Shown: in pieces, positions 26,207 through 35,741 of the stretch
How the letters are laid out: every line of letters starts with the position of its first letter
Numbering within the stretch: the stretch's first letter is position 1
Assembly (NCBI RefSeq): GCF_002592045.1
Contig: NZ_MEJG01000002.1
Location: 1 to 64,000 of the forward strand
Length of the DNA: 64,000 nucleotides
Reading direction: 5' to 3'
Origin: Parasaccharibacter apium
GTDB taxonomy: Bacteria > Pseudomonadota > Alphaproteobacteria > Acetobacterales > Acetobacteraceae
Position numbers and translations under genes: made by a program
The notes under the pieces: model-generated
The model's database searches: none
Told to the model about the DNA's origin: nothing
The model's input: only the letters and a program-made list of their open reading frames with translations

Positions 26207-27271
26207 GTGCGTGATGATATACGCAAAAACTTTGCCAGCGATAATGTAACCCCCGCCTGCCCCGCCGTTATGCAGGCCATCGCTGATGCTAATGTGGGCA
26301 ATGTTCCCTCCTATGGCCATGATACGCTCTCTCTTACCTTAAACCAACGTTTTGGTGAGGTTTTTGGGGCGGAAGTTGCAGTTTTTCCCGTTGCCACGGG
26401 GACCGCTACAAACTCCCTCGCGCTCTCAGCCATGGTGCCACCTTATGGGGCTGTATTATGCGACCAAAGTGCGCATATCAACACAGAGGAGGGCGGCGCG
26501 CCGGAGTTCTTCACACAAGGGGCAAAGCTTATTGGAATTCCCTCCCCAGAAGGCCGGATAGACCCCCAAGCCCTGCCCCCCGTTCTACAACATAATCGCG
26601 AAAAGGGTGTCCTTGCTCCGCCTTTTGCGGCACTCTCCCTCACCCAAGCGACAGAGTGGGGCACGACTTATCCTTGCAAGACCATTACTCAACTCGCCAG
26701 CATCGCGCATGAATATGGGTTAACAGTCCATATGGATGGCTCTCGCTTGGGCAATGCGATTGCTTTTCTTGATTGCACACCTGCTGAGACCACATGGCAA
26801 GCAGGGATTGATGTTTTAAGTTTTGGTGGCACAAAAGCTGGCGCGATGGCTGCTGAGGCGATTATCTTCTTCCTCAATGAACGGACGCGCCCGATGGTCG
26901 CTAGTATGGCTCATCGTATTAAACGCAGCGGTCATTCTTGGTCGAAGCAACGCTTCCTCGCAGCACAATTACTCGCTTTGATCGATAATGACGTCTGGTT
27001 AGAGAATTGTCGCCACGCCAATATTATGTGCCAAAGGCTGCTCCATGGCTTGCATAAACACCCTGCGGCGCATCTCCCTTTTGCAACGGAAAGTAACGAA
27101 ATATTCGTTGTGCTGCCGGAGCCTCAACTCGACTCCCTCCGCGAGGAGGGCTATCAGTTTTATACCTATCCTACGCCGCAGGGCGTGCCGGGCAAGCTCG
27201 TCCGTTTTGTCACAAGCTTCTACACACGCCCTGAGGATGTTGATGCTTTGCTAACCAGCCTCGTAAGCTGA
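26207..27271 (+). CDS. ltaE: Low-specificity L-threonine aldolase
   Basis: 354 residues from a GTG with AAGGA about 8 bases upstream. A PLP enzyme that cleaves L-threonine or allo-threonine to glycine and acetaldehyde. The PLP lysine is in LSFGGTKAGAM; the aspartate that contacts the cofactor is in VHMDGSRLGNA. SYGHDTLSLTLNQRFGEVFG near the start is also typical. It lies divergently beside folD, which fits glycine and one-carbon metabolism, though shared regulation is not shown. It ends in a hairpin shared with the convergent protease gene. Confidence 0.92.
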   Translation: MRDDIRKNFASDNVTPACPAVMQAIADANVGNVPSYGHDTLSLTLNQRFGEVFGAEVAVFPVATGTATNSLALSAMVPPYGAVLCDQSAHINTEEGGAPEFFTQGAKLIGIPSPEGRIDPQALPPVLQHNREKGVLAPPFAALSLTQATEWGTTYPCKTITQLASIAHEYGLTVHMDGSRLGNAIAFLDCTPAETTWQAGIDVLSFGGTKAGAMAAEAIIFFLNERTRPMVASMAHRIKRSGHSWSKQRFLAAQLLALIDNDVWLENCRHANIMCQRLLHGLHKHPAAHLPFATESNEIFVVLPEPQLDSLREEGYQFYTYPTPQGVPGKLVRFVTSFYTRPEDVDALLTSLVS

Positions 27272-27303
27272 GGCTGGCACATAGCCTACCCCCCTTAGGG
27301 GGT
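27255..27303. terminator. Bidirectional hairpins between ltaE and the protease gene
   Basis: CCAGCCTC (27255-27262) pairs with GAGGCTGG (27270-27277), spanning the ltaE stop. A second short palindrome around TACCCCCCTTAGGGGGTA (27287-27304) spans the stop of the convergent protease gene. Neither has a clear T run. Confidence 0.4.
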
Positions 27304-28830
27304 ATCGCCATCACTATCATCATCACCATCAGCTGCTCCATCAGGGGAGACAGCGACAAAGAGTTGTTGTCCGTCCCGGAGGATACGCAGCAAAGGAGGC
27401 TGGTGTTGTTTAAGGGCCTTTTGCACCAAGGCCACTACAGCATGAGGATTAGCGGTGAGCTGATTACCCACAGCCACGATAATATCACCGGGGCGAATCC
27501 CGGCATGGTCCGCGGGGCTGCCTTGTGTAACATCGGCTACAACACAGCCTTGCACACTATCATCCAACCCCAACTCCTGCCGGATACGCGGTGTTAGAAC
27601 CCCTAAAGCGAGGCCAAGCTTGCCAGATGGGGCCTCAGCATTCGTGCTGCCATCACTCCCCTCTTGCCCGTTGCGTGTTTGATTACCGATGGTGATCGTC
27701 ACGCTCTGTGGCTTACCATCACGCAAAATGCTGAATGTTCCCTGTGAACCCGGCGTTAAAGAGACCACCTTCACAGCGAGGTCATGCGCGCTATGGACAT
27801 CATGACCATTCAAAGCGAGGACGACATCGCCGCTCTTTAACCCAGCCTTATCCGCTGGGCCACCTTTGATGAGATTCGCCACCAATGCCCCATGAGCCGG
27901 AGCCCCCGGATGGTCACCATTTAACCCAAGGGCACGGGCCATTGTGGGTGTGATGTCTTGCGTCTCTACCCCAATAAAGCCCCGCACAACATGGCCCGTT
28001 GCCCGTAGCTGATCCACCACAGCACGCACCGTAGCGGAAGGAATCGCAAAGCCAATACCGATCGAGCCGCCCCCATTTGGCGACATAATCATGGAGTTTA
28101 CGCCAATCACCTTCCCATCTAACGTAATGAGCGGGCCGCCGGAATTACCACGATTGATAGGCGCATCAACCTGAATAAAATCATTATACGCACCAGAATG
28201 GAGGTCACGGCCTAGGGCAGAGATAATGCCCGCTGTTACTGTACCCCCAAGGCCATAAGGGTTGCCAACAGCAACAACCCATTGCCCTGGCTGTACATCA
28301 TCAGAGTTACCAAGCTCTACATAAGGGAGATGATCTGCTTTAACGCGTAACAAAGCGATATCTGTCTTAGCATCATGACCGATGACTTTAGCAGGCAACG
28401 CAGTGCCATCATCTAATTTAACCGTGACCTTCGTAGCCCCGTTAATCACATGGTTATTTGTAACGATGTACCCATCAGCAGAGATGATAAACCCTGAACC
28501 ACGTGCCTCTACCGTGCGATTAGCAGGCATCCCTGGCATCATCTGAAACGGAAACGGGAAAGGGAAGGAAAATCCTTGCGGACCATTTCCTCCTCCATTC
28601 ATCTCACTATTATCGTCATCATCCATCCCTTCACGAATACGCGCCGTGATGGAGACCACTGCTGGCTTTACTTGCTTTACGATTTGCACGAAATCTGGAA
28701 TGCCCTGCCCACCAGACATTTGCGGGCGGATAGGAGCCGTCTGCGCCATAGCAGGTAAAGACGCACCTGCCAGCCCCATTACCGGCAATGCAACCAGACA
28801 AGCCAAAGAAAAACGAGAAGGCATCATCAT
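27295..28830 (-). CDS. degP: Do/HtrA family periplasmic serine protease (DegP-like)
   Basis: 511 residues with a signal peptide ending after AMA near residue 29. The trypsin-like triad is His127 (TNNHVING), Asp157 (KTDIALLRV) and Ser230 (NRGNSGGPL). A Gly/Phe/Met-rich loop lies at residues 75-104. Two PDZ domains follow (about 270-370 and 400-490). The C-terminus is acidic (DGDDDSDGDTP). It degrades or refolds misfolded envelope proteins. The gene is monocistronic. Whether it is DegP, DegQ or MucD in function cannot be told. Confidence 0.92.
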   Translation of the reverse strand: MMMPSRFSLACLVALPVMGLAGASLPAMAQTAPIRPQMSGGQGIPDFVQIVKQVKPAVVSITARIREGMDDDDNSEMNGGGNGPQGFSFPFPFPFQMMPGMPANRTVEARGSGFIISADGYIVTNNHVINGATKVTVKLDDGTALPAKVIGHDAKTDIALLRVKADHLPYVELGNSDDVQPGQWVVAVGNPYGLGGTVTAGIISALGRDLHSGAYNDFIQVDAPINRGNSGGPLITLDGKVIGVNSMIMSPNGGGSIGIGFAIPSATVRAVVDQLRATGHVVRGFIGVETQDITPTMARALGLNGDHPGAPAHGALVANLIKGGPADKAGLKSGDVVLALNGHDVHSAHDLAVKVVSLTPGSQGTFSILRDGKPQSVTITIGNQTRNGQEGSDGSTNAEAPSGKLGLALGVLTPRIRQELGLDDSVQGCVVADVTQGSPADHAGIRPGDIIVAVGNQLTANPHAVVALVQKALKQHQPPLLRILRDGQQLFVAVSPDGAADGDDDSDGDTP

Positions 28831-29004
28831 GAAAGGGTCGTCCTAACACTCATCAATGAAACAGTACATCAACACAAGTTGTTCATTAAAATAGGGATGG
28901 AGTGACCTATTCTGCAAGAAAGTAGTATCTAAAAGATATGTAAGGCAGGCCTCTCTATAGTTCACCTCTTGCTGATTAAACGACAGACTTTTACACTCCC
29001 CTTT

Positions 29005-29736
29005 ATGCAGACCTCATCTTCTCCTCCTGAGCTAGGGTCATTCCGCACGGAATTTATCCGCGGTGTGAAGGCCTCCCTACCGCTCCTCATCGCTTTTATT
29101 CCCTTTGGCCTCCTCCTTGGGAGCCAGGCTGTCCAACAGGGATTCTCCGCCTTAGAAGTCCCTTTATTGACGGGGCTTAATTTTGCGGGAGGCTCTGAGT
29201 TTGCAGCGGTGGGGTTATGGTCTATCCCCCCAGCGATTATGCTCCTGGCGAGTGTGACATTCCTCATCAATAGCCGCCATATCCTCATGGGAGCGGCCTT
29301 AACGCCCTATCTGCGGCATCTCCCTCGTTGGAAAGTCTGCATCCTTCTTTTCTTCCTCTGTGATGAAGTTTGGGCTCTAACACTCACAGACCTTCAAAGC
29401 CGTACTAATAAGCGATTCAGCCCTGGATTTTATATTGGTATTACAGTCTGCCTTTACCTATGTTGGGTGATTTTTACCTTTATCGGCGCACGTACGGGTA
29501 ATCTGCTAGGGGACCTAACACGCTATGGTATAGATATGGCCTTCCCCGCTGTTTTTATTATGCTCCTTAAGGGCATGTGGCGGGGTGCACGCAATGCTAT
29601 GCCTTGGGCTATGAGCCTCGTTGTTGCTGTACTGGCTTATCGTCTCATACCCGGTGCATGGTATGTTCCCCTTGGCACATTAGCGGGCATTGGCATGACC
29701 TTCCTAGTCGTAGGTAAGGAGCAAGAAGAGGCATGA
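29005..29736 (+). CDS. azlC: AzlC family branched-chain amino acid exporter, large subunit
   Basis: 243 residues from ATG 29005; the frame is open to 28969. No good ribosome site is seen at either. Five to six membrane helices. ASLPLLIAFIPFGLLLGSQA, NFAGGSEFAAVGLW and the NSRHILMGAALTPYLRH motif match AzlC. With AzlD it exports branched-chain amino acids or related compounds. The stop overlaps the azlD start by four bases (ATGA). Confidence 0.9.
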   Translation: MQTSSSPPELGSFRTEFIRGVKASLPLLIAFIPFGLLLGSQAVQQGFSALEVPLLTGLNFAGGSEFAAVGLWSIPPAIMLLASVTFLINSRHILMGAALTPYLRHLPRWKVCILLFFLCDEVWALTLTDLQSRTNKRFSPGFYIGITVCLYLCWVIFTFIGARTGNLLGDLTRYGIDMAFPAVFIMLLKGMWRGARNAMPWAMSLVVAVLAYRLIPGAWYVPLGTLAGIGMTFLVVGKEQEEA

Positions 29737-30035
29737 CCATCCATCTCTCCGCTTTCATCGCCATTCTAGCTATGGCTTTTGTGACCTATCTCACGCGTAT
29801 TTCGGGCTATTTTCTCCTTGCTGGGCGGTCCCTCTCCCCACGCGCTACGGCGATTATGGACCTCATCCCCGGTTGTGTGTTGGTCGCTGTTCTGGCTCCT
29901 AGTTTTGCCGCTGGTCGTCCAGCAGAATTACTGGGCCTTGTTGCCACCATGTTAGCCGCAACGCGTTTTTCCCTCCTGCCCACTATGCTTTGCGGTATTA
30001 TCGTTACGGGAATTTGCCGCGCTTTACTGGGGTAA
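29733..30035 (+). CDS. azlD: AzlD family branched-chain amino acid exporter, small subunit
   Basis: 100 residues, three to four hydrophobic helices. FVTYLTRISGYFLLAGRSLS with LIPGCVLVAVLAPSF is the usual AzlD pattern. It starts inside the azlC stop, so translation is coupled and the two subunits are made together for the same inner-membrane exporter. It ends 9 bases from the convergent tadA gene. Confidence 0.9.
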   Translation: MTIHLSAFIAILAMAFVTYLTRISGYFLLAGRSLSPRATAIMDLIPGCVLVAVLAPSFAAGRPAELLGLVATMLAATRFSLLPTMLCGIIVTGICRALLG

Positions 30036-30043
30036 GCACACAA

Positions 30044-30529
30044 TTATCGTAAAGCTTGGAAGAAGGCTCTTAATTGGGCCGCTGCCTTACGCTCTTGCAG
30101 CCCGCCAATAATCTCTGCTGGCCGGTGCAAACAGCCGGGCTGTTGAAAGTGCCGTGCCCCGTGATCCACTGCCCCTCCCTTAGGGTCATACGCACCATAT
30201 ACTAGCCGCCGAATACGAAAATGGCTCATCGCCGCAGCGCACATCGGGCAAGGCTCTAACGTCACAATCACGGTACAATCCGCCAGACGAGAGGAACCAC
30301 AATATTGCGCGGCCTCTCTCATAGCTAATAGCTCGGCATGGGCACTGGCATCACAATCTTCTTCCACACGGTTACGCGCCGCCGCGAGCATCTGGCCTTG
30401 TTCATCCAGCACCACCGCCCCTACGGGCACCTCCCCCGCACGAGCCGCCTCCTCCGCTAAGGTAAGGGCATGGTGCATCGCTTGGCTTATGGTCATAACC
30501 TGCACAGGGGGCATCTTGGCTTGGCTCAT
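30044..30529 (-). CDS. tadA: tRNA-specific adenosine deaminase TadA
   Basis: 161 residues. TadA converts A34 to inosine in tRNA-Arg(ACG). The zinc motifs of the cytidine deaminase fold are complete: HAELLAMREA (His and catalytic Glu) and LEPCPMCAAAM (two Cys). VPVGAVVLDEQGQ and YDPKGGAVDHG are typical of TadA. The start may be the ATG at 30514 or 30496, because the first dozen residues are not conserved. Divergent from the RluB-type gene. Confidence 0.93.
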   Translation of the reverse strand: MSQAKMPPVQVMTISQAMHHALTLAEEAARAGEVPVGAVVLDEQGQMLAAARNRVEEDCDASAHAELLAMREAAQYCGSSRLADCTVIVTLEPCPMCAAAMSHFRIRRLVYGAYDPKGGAVDHGARHFQQPGCLHRPAEIIGGLQERKAAAQLRAFFQALR

Positions 30530-30619
30530 CGCTTATCATACGGAGAATGAGGATAATAATGGCTGTAAAGCTGCTTTATCCTGCTGTAAATGGATTGCCA
30601 AGAAAAGGCTCAGCGCGGT

Positions 30620-31402
30620 ATGTCGCATAATATGACTGACGACCTCTCCTCTCCCCCCTCAACGCAACGTGGCGAGCGCATTGCTAAAGCCCTAGCCCGC
30701 CGTGGTGTAGCGAGCCGCCGTGATATTGAGCGTATGATTGAGGAAGGGCGCATTACCCTTGATGGTAAGCCCGTGACCCATCCGGCTACCTTCATCCTCC
30801 CCCATGACCATGTTTGTGTTGATGGCAAACCGATAGACCCGCCTCAACGGACGCGCCTATGGCGTTACCACAAGCCAGCGGGGTTAGTGACCACGCATCA
30901 TGACCCTGAGGACCGCCGCACTGTTTTTGCCTCCCTCCCCAAAGCTATGCCGCGTGTTGTCAGCGTGGGGCGGTTGGACCTGAACTCCGAAGGGTTATTG
31001 CTCCTCACCAATGATGGTAGCCTCGCCCGTGAGTTAGAACTCCCCTCCCGCCAATGGATACGCCGTTATCGGGTACGCGTCTTCGGCCTTGTGGATGAAA
31101 AGAAGCTCCAAGCCCTTGCTAAAGGCTGTGTAATAGAGGGTGTGCATTATGGCCCTATTGACGCTACGCTGGATTCTACCAAAGGGGATAATTCCTGGCT
31201 GACCGTAAGCCTCCGCGAGGGGAAGAACCGTGAGATTCGTAAGGTGATGATGGGGATGAACCTCCATGTCAGCCGGCTCATCCGCCTCTCTTATGGCCCG
31301 TTTGCTCTTGGCAATCTCAAGCCGCATGAGCTTGAAGAAGTAGCTCATAAAACGCTGATAGACCAAATCCCCTCCTTAAAGCCAAAGAAGGCACGGTCCT
31401 AA
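30620..31402 (+). CDS. rluB: 23S rRNA pseudouridine synthase, RluB/RsuA family
   Basis: 260 residues from ATG 30620; the frame is open to 30590 and another ATG lies at 30632. An S4 RNA-binding domain (RIAKALARRGVASRRDIERM) is followed by the catalytic domain, with the essential Asp in SVGRLDLNSEGLLLLTNDG and REGKNREIRKVM later. The family isomerises uridine in helix 80/89 of 23S rRNA (U2605 for RluB). It lies directly before rsmD, forming a small rRNA-modification pair. Confidence 0.9.
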   Translation: MSHNMTDDLSSPPSTQRGERIAKALARRGVASRRDIERMIEEGRITLDGKPVTHPATFILPHDHVCVDGKPIDPPQRTRLWRYHKPAGLVTTHHDPEDRRTVFASLPKAMPRVVSVGRLDLNSEGLLLLTNDGSLARELELPSRQWIRRYRVRVFGLVDEKKLQALAKGCVIEGVHYGPIDATLDSTKGDNSWLTVSLREGKNREIRKVMMGMNLHVSRLIRLSYGPFALGNLKPHELEEVAHKTLIDQIPSLKPKKARS

Positions 31403-31406
31403 GGTG

Positions 31407-32060
31407 ATGAGAATCATCGCTGGTACAGCCCGTAATCGCCGCCTACAAGCACCGCCCGGCCTTACGACCCGCCCGACAGCCCAGCGCGCGCGACAGACCT
31501 TATTTGATATGCTCATGCACGCCCCATGGTTTGGTCGCGATGCTTTAGAGCAAGCCATTGTGTTGGATAGTTTTGCCGGTACTGGTGCGCTGGGGTTGGA
31601 AGCTCTCTCCCGCGGGGCACAATTTGCTACCTTTATGGAAGGTAGCCGCCCCGGCATTGCAGCCTTACAACATAATCTCCAAGCCTGCGGCATGACACAA
31701 CGCGCAAGGCTGCGCCATTGTGATGTAACACGCCCGCCTAAGGCCCCGCAGCCTCATACGCTCATTTTCCTCGACCCGCCTTATCATAAAGGCTTGGTGC
31801 AAAAGGGATTGCGGGCCTTATGGCGTGCTGGATGGGTAGCTGATGGGGCCCTCATTATCGCAGAGACGGAAAGTGTGCCCCTCACCCCGGACGGCAAAGA
31901 GCCAGAGGAGCCTTTTCAGCCCTTCCATGCCCATCTTTTACCCAGCCTCATCGCACCACCGCCCCCGCTGCTTGCACAACGAAGCTTCGGGGCGGCGAGC
32001 ATACATATTTGGCGGCATGATAATAGCATAACAGGAGCACGTTCGCCCCTCACATTATGA
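31407..32060 (+). CDS. rsmD: 16S rRNA (guanine966-N2)-methyltransferase RsmD
   Basis: 217 residues from ATG 31407, just after the upstream stop. MRIIAGTARNRRLQAPPG and RPTAQRARQTLFDMLMH are diagnostic. The SAM-binding loop is LDSFAGTGALGLEALSRGA and the catalytic motif is FLDPPYHKGL. It methylates G966 of 16S rRNA in the small subunit. The pairing with an RluB-type gene matches the common alphaproteobacterial order. Confidence 0.93.
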   Translation: MRIIAGTARNRRLQAPPGLTTRPTAQRARQTLFDMLMHAPWFGRDALEQAIVLDSFAGTGALGLEALSRGAQFATFMEGSRPGIAALQHNLQACGMTQRARLRHCDVTRPPKAPQPHTLIFLDPPYHKGLVQKGLRALWRAGWVADGALIIAETESVPLTPDGKEPEEPFQPFHAHLLPSLIAPPPPLLAQRSFGAASIHIWRHDNSITGARSPLTL

Positions 32061-32151
32061 ACGAACTGCGTTCATCATTTCAGAATCACGCAAAATACGC
32101 TATCATCACCGCCTTAATCATGCCTATAGCCCCGCCAGAGGATCCGCCCCT

Positions 32152-35016
32152 GTGCTTTTTCGCTTCCAGTTATCGACCAAATTACGCTCTCTACTGCCAC
32201 CCTCTATGCGGGGGACCAACAGTACAATTGAGCCACCGCTCGGAACTATGGCACCAGAGGATGTTGAGATCCCCACATGGCATGAATCTCCTCTCTCGCG
32301 CATTCTCTCGGCACGTATGATGGAAATGCTGGGCGTTATTTTGCTCATCATGGCTCTTGCTATTGCCGCCTCACTCTTCAGCTTTAACCCACACGACCCT
32401 TCCTTCAACACAGCAACAGGCACAGAGCCGACCAATTTACTCGGCCGTTTCGGTGCAACGATTGCCGATGCCCTAACACAGCTTCTCGGGCTTGCGAGCA
32501 TCCTTCCCGTGCTGATCCTATTGGCATGGACATGGCAGCTCTTACGCTATCACCATTTAGGCTTGCCTCTTTTACGACTTGCAGCGGCAATCATCTTCTT
32601 ACCTACAATGGCCATGATAGTAGGGCTGCTCCAACTTACCCTACCAGGATGTGATATCCCATGGCCAACCAATAGCGGCTTAGGCGGGGAGAGTGGTGTC
32701 TTTTTTGCACGTAAACTCCTTGCTCTAACCACGCAAGAAACAGGCAGTATGGGGGGGATTTTTGCCCTTTTTCTCTCTTTAATTCTACTGGCTGTCCTGT
32801 GCCCTTTAACCATGGGGCTAAGTGGGCGGGAGTGGCGGTCCCTCGCTAAGGGATTAAGCGCCGTTATTATGGTACCAGTCCAAGCATTACTACGCGCGCG
32901 CAAACCTGTAACAAATACCACACCACAAACAGCTTATCCCTCCACAGCCGGGGGGCCAGTCCGTTATAGCCGTCCTGCAGCAGGCAGCGGGTTGCGTCCA
33001 TCTGGCTTTATTATTCGTAATCTTAACCGCCAAGCAGAGGCTCCGCCTCCGCATAATGTCGCCCCGTGGCAAAAACCACTCTCAGCCCAACCACAACACC
33101 CCCCTGCGGCATCCCCCACACCACAGACTGAGGCAGACCCCACACCCGATGCAGAAGAGGCCGACAACCCCTATGCGCGGATGCTTGCCCATATTCGCCA
33201 TGACCCCGGCCGGACACAACAAGCCCAAAAGCTGCATGAGGCCCATGAGCTAGAGGATATTACCCATCATGTAACAATGCCGCCTCATCCTACACAGCCT
33301 GTAGCAACATCTTTTACCTCTGTGCCAGACAGTCATAAAGCAGCGGAACCCCTTATAGCCCCTGCCGCCCCTCTTGCTGGCCATGCCTCACCCTCATTCA
33401 ACGGGTCGGTTCCCGCGCCATCACAGCCTTCTGGGGGCCCCCATGCCCCTATAACGGGTATGACGGCACCCTCAACATGGCTTCCTCCTGCTGTCAGCCT
33501 CCTCAACCCATTGCCAGACCATAATGAGACTGGGCCTTCTGACGAAGCCTTACAAGCTAATGCGCAAATGCTGGAAAAGGTGCTTGATGATTATGGCGTA
33601 CAAGGGACCATCACAGATTACCGCGCCGGGCCTGTTGTCACGCTTTATGAGCTAGAGCCAGCCCCCGGCATACGCTCCTCCCGCGTGATTGGCTTAGCCG
33701 ATGATATTGCCCGCACGCTTGCGGTATTGAGCGTCCGCATTGCCACTGTACCGGGGCGTAATGTCATTGGGATAGAAGTCCCCAACGCTACGCGTGAGAC
33801 GGTCTATTTCCCCGAACTTCTTCTCTCCTCCGCCTGGAAGGAACATCGCGGTAAACTGCCCCTCGCTTTAGGGAAAGATATTGCTGGGGAGCCTATTTTT
33901 GCAGACCTCGCCCGGATGCCTCATCTCCTTGTGGCTGGGACGACAGGCTCTGGTAAATCGGTGGGGATTAATGCGATGATCCTCTCACTGCTTTACCGGC
34001 TAAGCCCAGAGCATTGCCGCCTCATCCTCATTGACCCGAAAATCCTAGAGCTTTCCATCTATGAGGGTATCCCTCATTTGATGACCCCAGTTGTAACGGA
34101 GCCGCCTAAAGCCGTCAGTGCCCTCAAATGGGCTGTGCAAGAGATGGACCGCCGCTATCGGCTTATGGCGGACCACGGGGTGCGTAATATCAGCAGCTAT
34201 AATGACCGCATCCGTCATCTTAAAGCGACAGGGGAAACCCCAACACGGCGCATCCAAACCGGCTATGACCCAGAGACGGGCCATCCCGTTTTTGATGAGC
34301 ATCGCCTCCCCCTTGAGCATCTGCCTTATATCGTTATCGTCATTGATGAAATGGCCGATTTGATGATGGTTGCCGGTAAAGAGATTGAAGCCTCCGTCCT
34401 CCGGCTGGCCCAAAAGGCCCGTGCGGCGGGTGTGCATGTCATCATGGCAACGCAACGGCCCTCTGTTGATGTCATCACAGGGACGATTAAAGCGAACTTC
34501 CCAACACGAATTTCCTTCCAAGTTACCAATAAATATGACAGCCGGACCATCCTAGGTGAACAAGGGGCAGAGCAACTCCTCGGCCGTGGGGATATGCTCT
34601 TTATGCAAGGCGGTGCGCGTATTACCCGCGTGCATGGGCCGTTCATCAGCGATGAAGAGGTTGAAGCTGTGGTGGCGGACCTTCGCTCCAAAGGGGCACC
34701 CGTTTATAATACGGAAGTCCTCGCTGATGAGACGGATGAGGAAGAGCAAGCCCCCAGCAAGGGGAATCGCGCTACGGATGATGACCAAGACGCCGCCCTT
34801 TATGAGCAGGCCACGGAGCTTGTCATCCGCGCGCAACGGGCCTCCACAAGCTTTGTCCAACGCCATCTCCGCATTGGGTATAATCGCGCCGCTAATATCA
34901 TCGACCAAATGGAGCGCGAAGGCATCATCAGTGCTGCAAACCATGTGGGCAAACGTGATGTCCTCGCAAGCAAGGAGTCTCTCACCGCTAATTATGATGA
35001 TGAGGATGATGCCTAA
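32152..35016 (+). CDS. ftsK: DNA translocase FtsK
   Basis: 954 residues from a GTG with AGAGGA nine bases upstream; ATGs at 32206 and 32248 are possible. Four to five membrane helices in the first 220 residues anchor it at the division septum. A Pro/Ala-rich linker spans about 250-440. The motor has Walker A AGTTGSGKSVG near 600 and Walker B IVIVIDEMADLMM near 725, with ATQRPSVDVITGTIKANFP after. The C-terminal winged-helix gamma domain (RASTSFVQRHLRIGYNRAAN) recognises KOPS sites. It pumps DNA and activates XerCD at dif during chromosome segregation. Confidence 0.95.
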   Translation: MLFRFQLSTKLRSLLPPSMRGTNSTIEPPLGTMAPEDVEIPTWHESPLSRILSARMMEMLGVILLIMALAIAASLFSFNPHDPSFNTATGTEPTNLLGRFGATIADALTQLLGLASILPVLILLAWTWQLLRYHHLGLPLLRLAAAIIFLPTMAMIVGLLQLTLPGCDIPWPTNSGLGGESGVFFARKLLALTTQETGSMGGIFALFLSLILLAVLCPLTMGLSGREWRSLAKGLSAVIMVPVQALLRARKPVTNTTPQTAYPSTAGGPVRYSRPAAGSGLRPSGFIIRNLNRQAEAPPPHNVAPWQKPLSAQPQHPPAASPTPQTEADPTPDAEEADNPYARMLAHIRHDPGRTQQAQKLHEAHELEDITHHVTMPPHPTQPVATSFTSVPDSHKAAEPLIAPAAPLAGHASPSFNGSVPAPSQPSGGPHAPITGMTAPSTWLPPAVSLLNPLPDHNETGPSDEALQANAQMLEKVLDDYGVQGTITDYRAGPVVTLYELEPAPGIRSSRVIGLADDIARTLAVLSVRIATVPGRNVIGIEVPNATRETVYFPELLLSSAWKEHRGKLPLALGKDIAGEPIFADLARMPHLLVAGTTGSGKSVGINAMILSLLYRLSPEHCRLILIDPKILELSIYEGIPHLMTPVVTEPPKAVSALKWAVQEMDRRYRLMADHGVRNISSYNDRIRHLKATGETPTRRIQTGYDPETGHPVFDEHRLPLEHLPYIVIVIDEMADLMMVAGKEIEASVLRLAQKARAAGVHVIMATQRPSVDVITGTIKANFPTRISFQVTNKYDSRTILGEQGAEQLLGRGDMLFMQGGARITRVHGPFISDEEVEAVVADLRSKGAPVYNTEVLADETDEEEQAPSKGNRATDDDQDAALYEQATELVIRAQRASTSFVQRHLRIGYNRAANIIDQMEREGIISAANHVGKRDVLASKESLTANYDDEDDA

Positions 35017-35019
35017 CCT

Positions 35020-35736
35020 ATGGCTCCTCCTCCCCTTTTCCGCCCCGGGTGCGCCTTACCCCTCTTATGGGAGGACCGGCATTTTATCGTCATCAATAAG
35101 CCCGCAGGTCTAGCCGTTCACCCCGGGCCGCAAACGCGCGATAGTGTGGAGAGCCGCCTCACACCGCAAAAACGTGGGGGGCCGTGGCTCGTCCATCGTT
35201 TAGATACTGATACAGCGGGCTGTTTGCTGGTAGCCCTCCGCAAAACGGCTTTAATTGCTGCACAAAAGGCCTTTGCCACCCATCAAACCACCAAACATTA
35301 TTGGGCGTTAGTCTCTGGCAAACCAACAGAGCCAACAGGTAGCCTCACCACCGCTATAAAGCGCGTCTCCTCCCCTCAACAAGGTTGGAAGATGGTTTGT
35401 GAAGCCCCCCATGAGGGCACAAAGGCTGCGGCACTTGCTCGTACATCATGGCGGGTTTTAGCCCATGATGGCAGCACAAGCCTGCTTGAACTCACCCTCC
35501 ATACAGGCAAAACGCATCAAGCACGGGTGCATTGTGCCGCATTAGGGACACCTATTATAGGCGACCGCCTTTATGGTCGAGCAGAGGCCACCGCACCCCT
35601 CGCCTTACTAGCACGCTCCTTAGATGTACCACTCCCGCTAGAGGATGGCACGGCTCATACAGCCCCTCATCGCCGCATCCATGCCGTAGCGCATCATGAG
35701 CAGATGGACGCTTTCTTGCAGAATTATAAGCTCTAA
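35020..35736 (+). CDS. RluA family pseudouridine synthase
   Basis: 238 residues, starting 3 bases after the ftsK stop, so co-transcribed. The catalytic motif is LVHRLDTDTAGCLL (Asp nucleophile). DRHFIVINKPAGLAVHPG at the start and LHTGKTHQARVHCAALG later are also typical. No S4 domain precedes it, so it is of the short RluA/RluE-like type; which uridine it modifies, in 23S rRNA or tRNA, is not clear. Confidence 0.9.
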   Translation: MAPPPLFRPGCALPLLWEDRHFIVINKPAGLAVHPGPQTRDSVESRLTPQKRGGPWLVHRLDTDTAGCLLVALRKTALIAAQKAFATHQTTKHYWALVSGKPTEPTGSLTTAIKRVSSPQQGWKMVCEAPHEGTKAAALARTSWRVLAHDGSTSLLELTLHTGKTHQARVHCAALGTPIIGDRLYGRAEATAPLALLARSLDVPLPLEDGTAHTAPHRRIHAVAHHEQMDAFLQNYKL

Positions 35737-35741
35737 TCCCC

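Noticed and set aside
32057-32320. Open frame overlapping the start of ftsK in another frame
   Set aside because: No motif and no ribosome site; ftsK explains the region.
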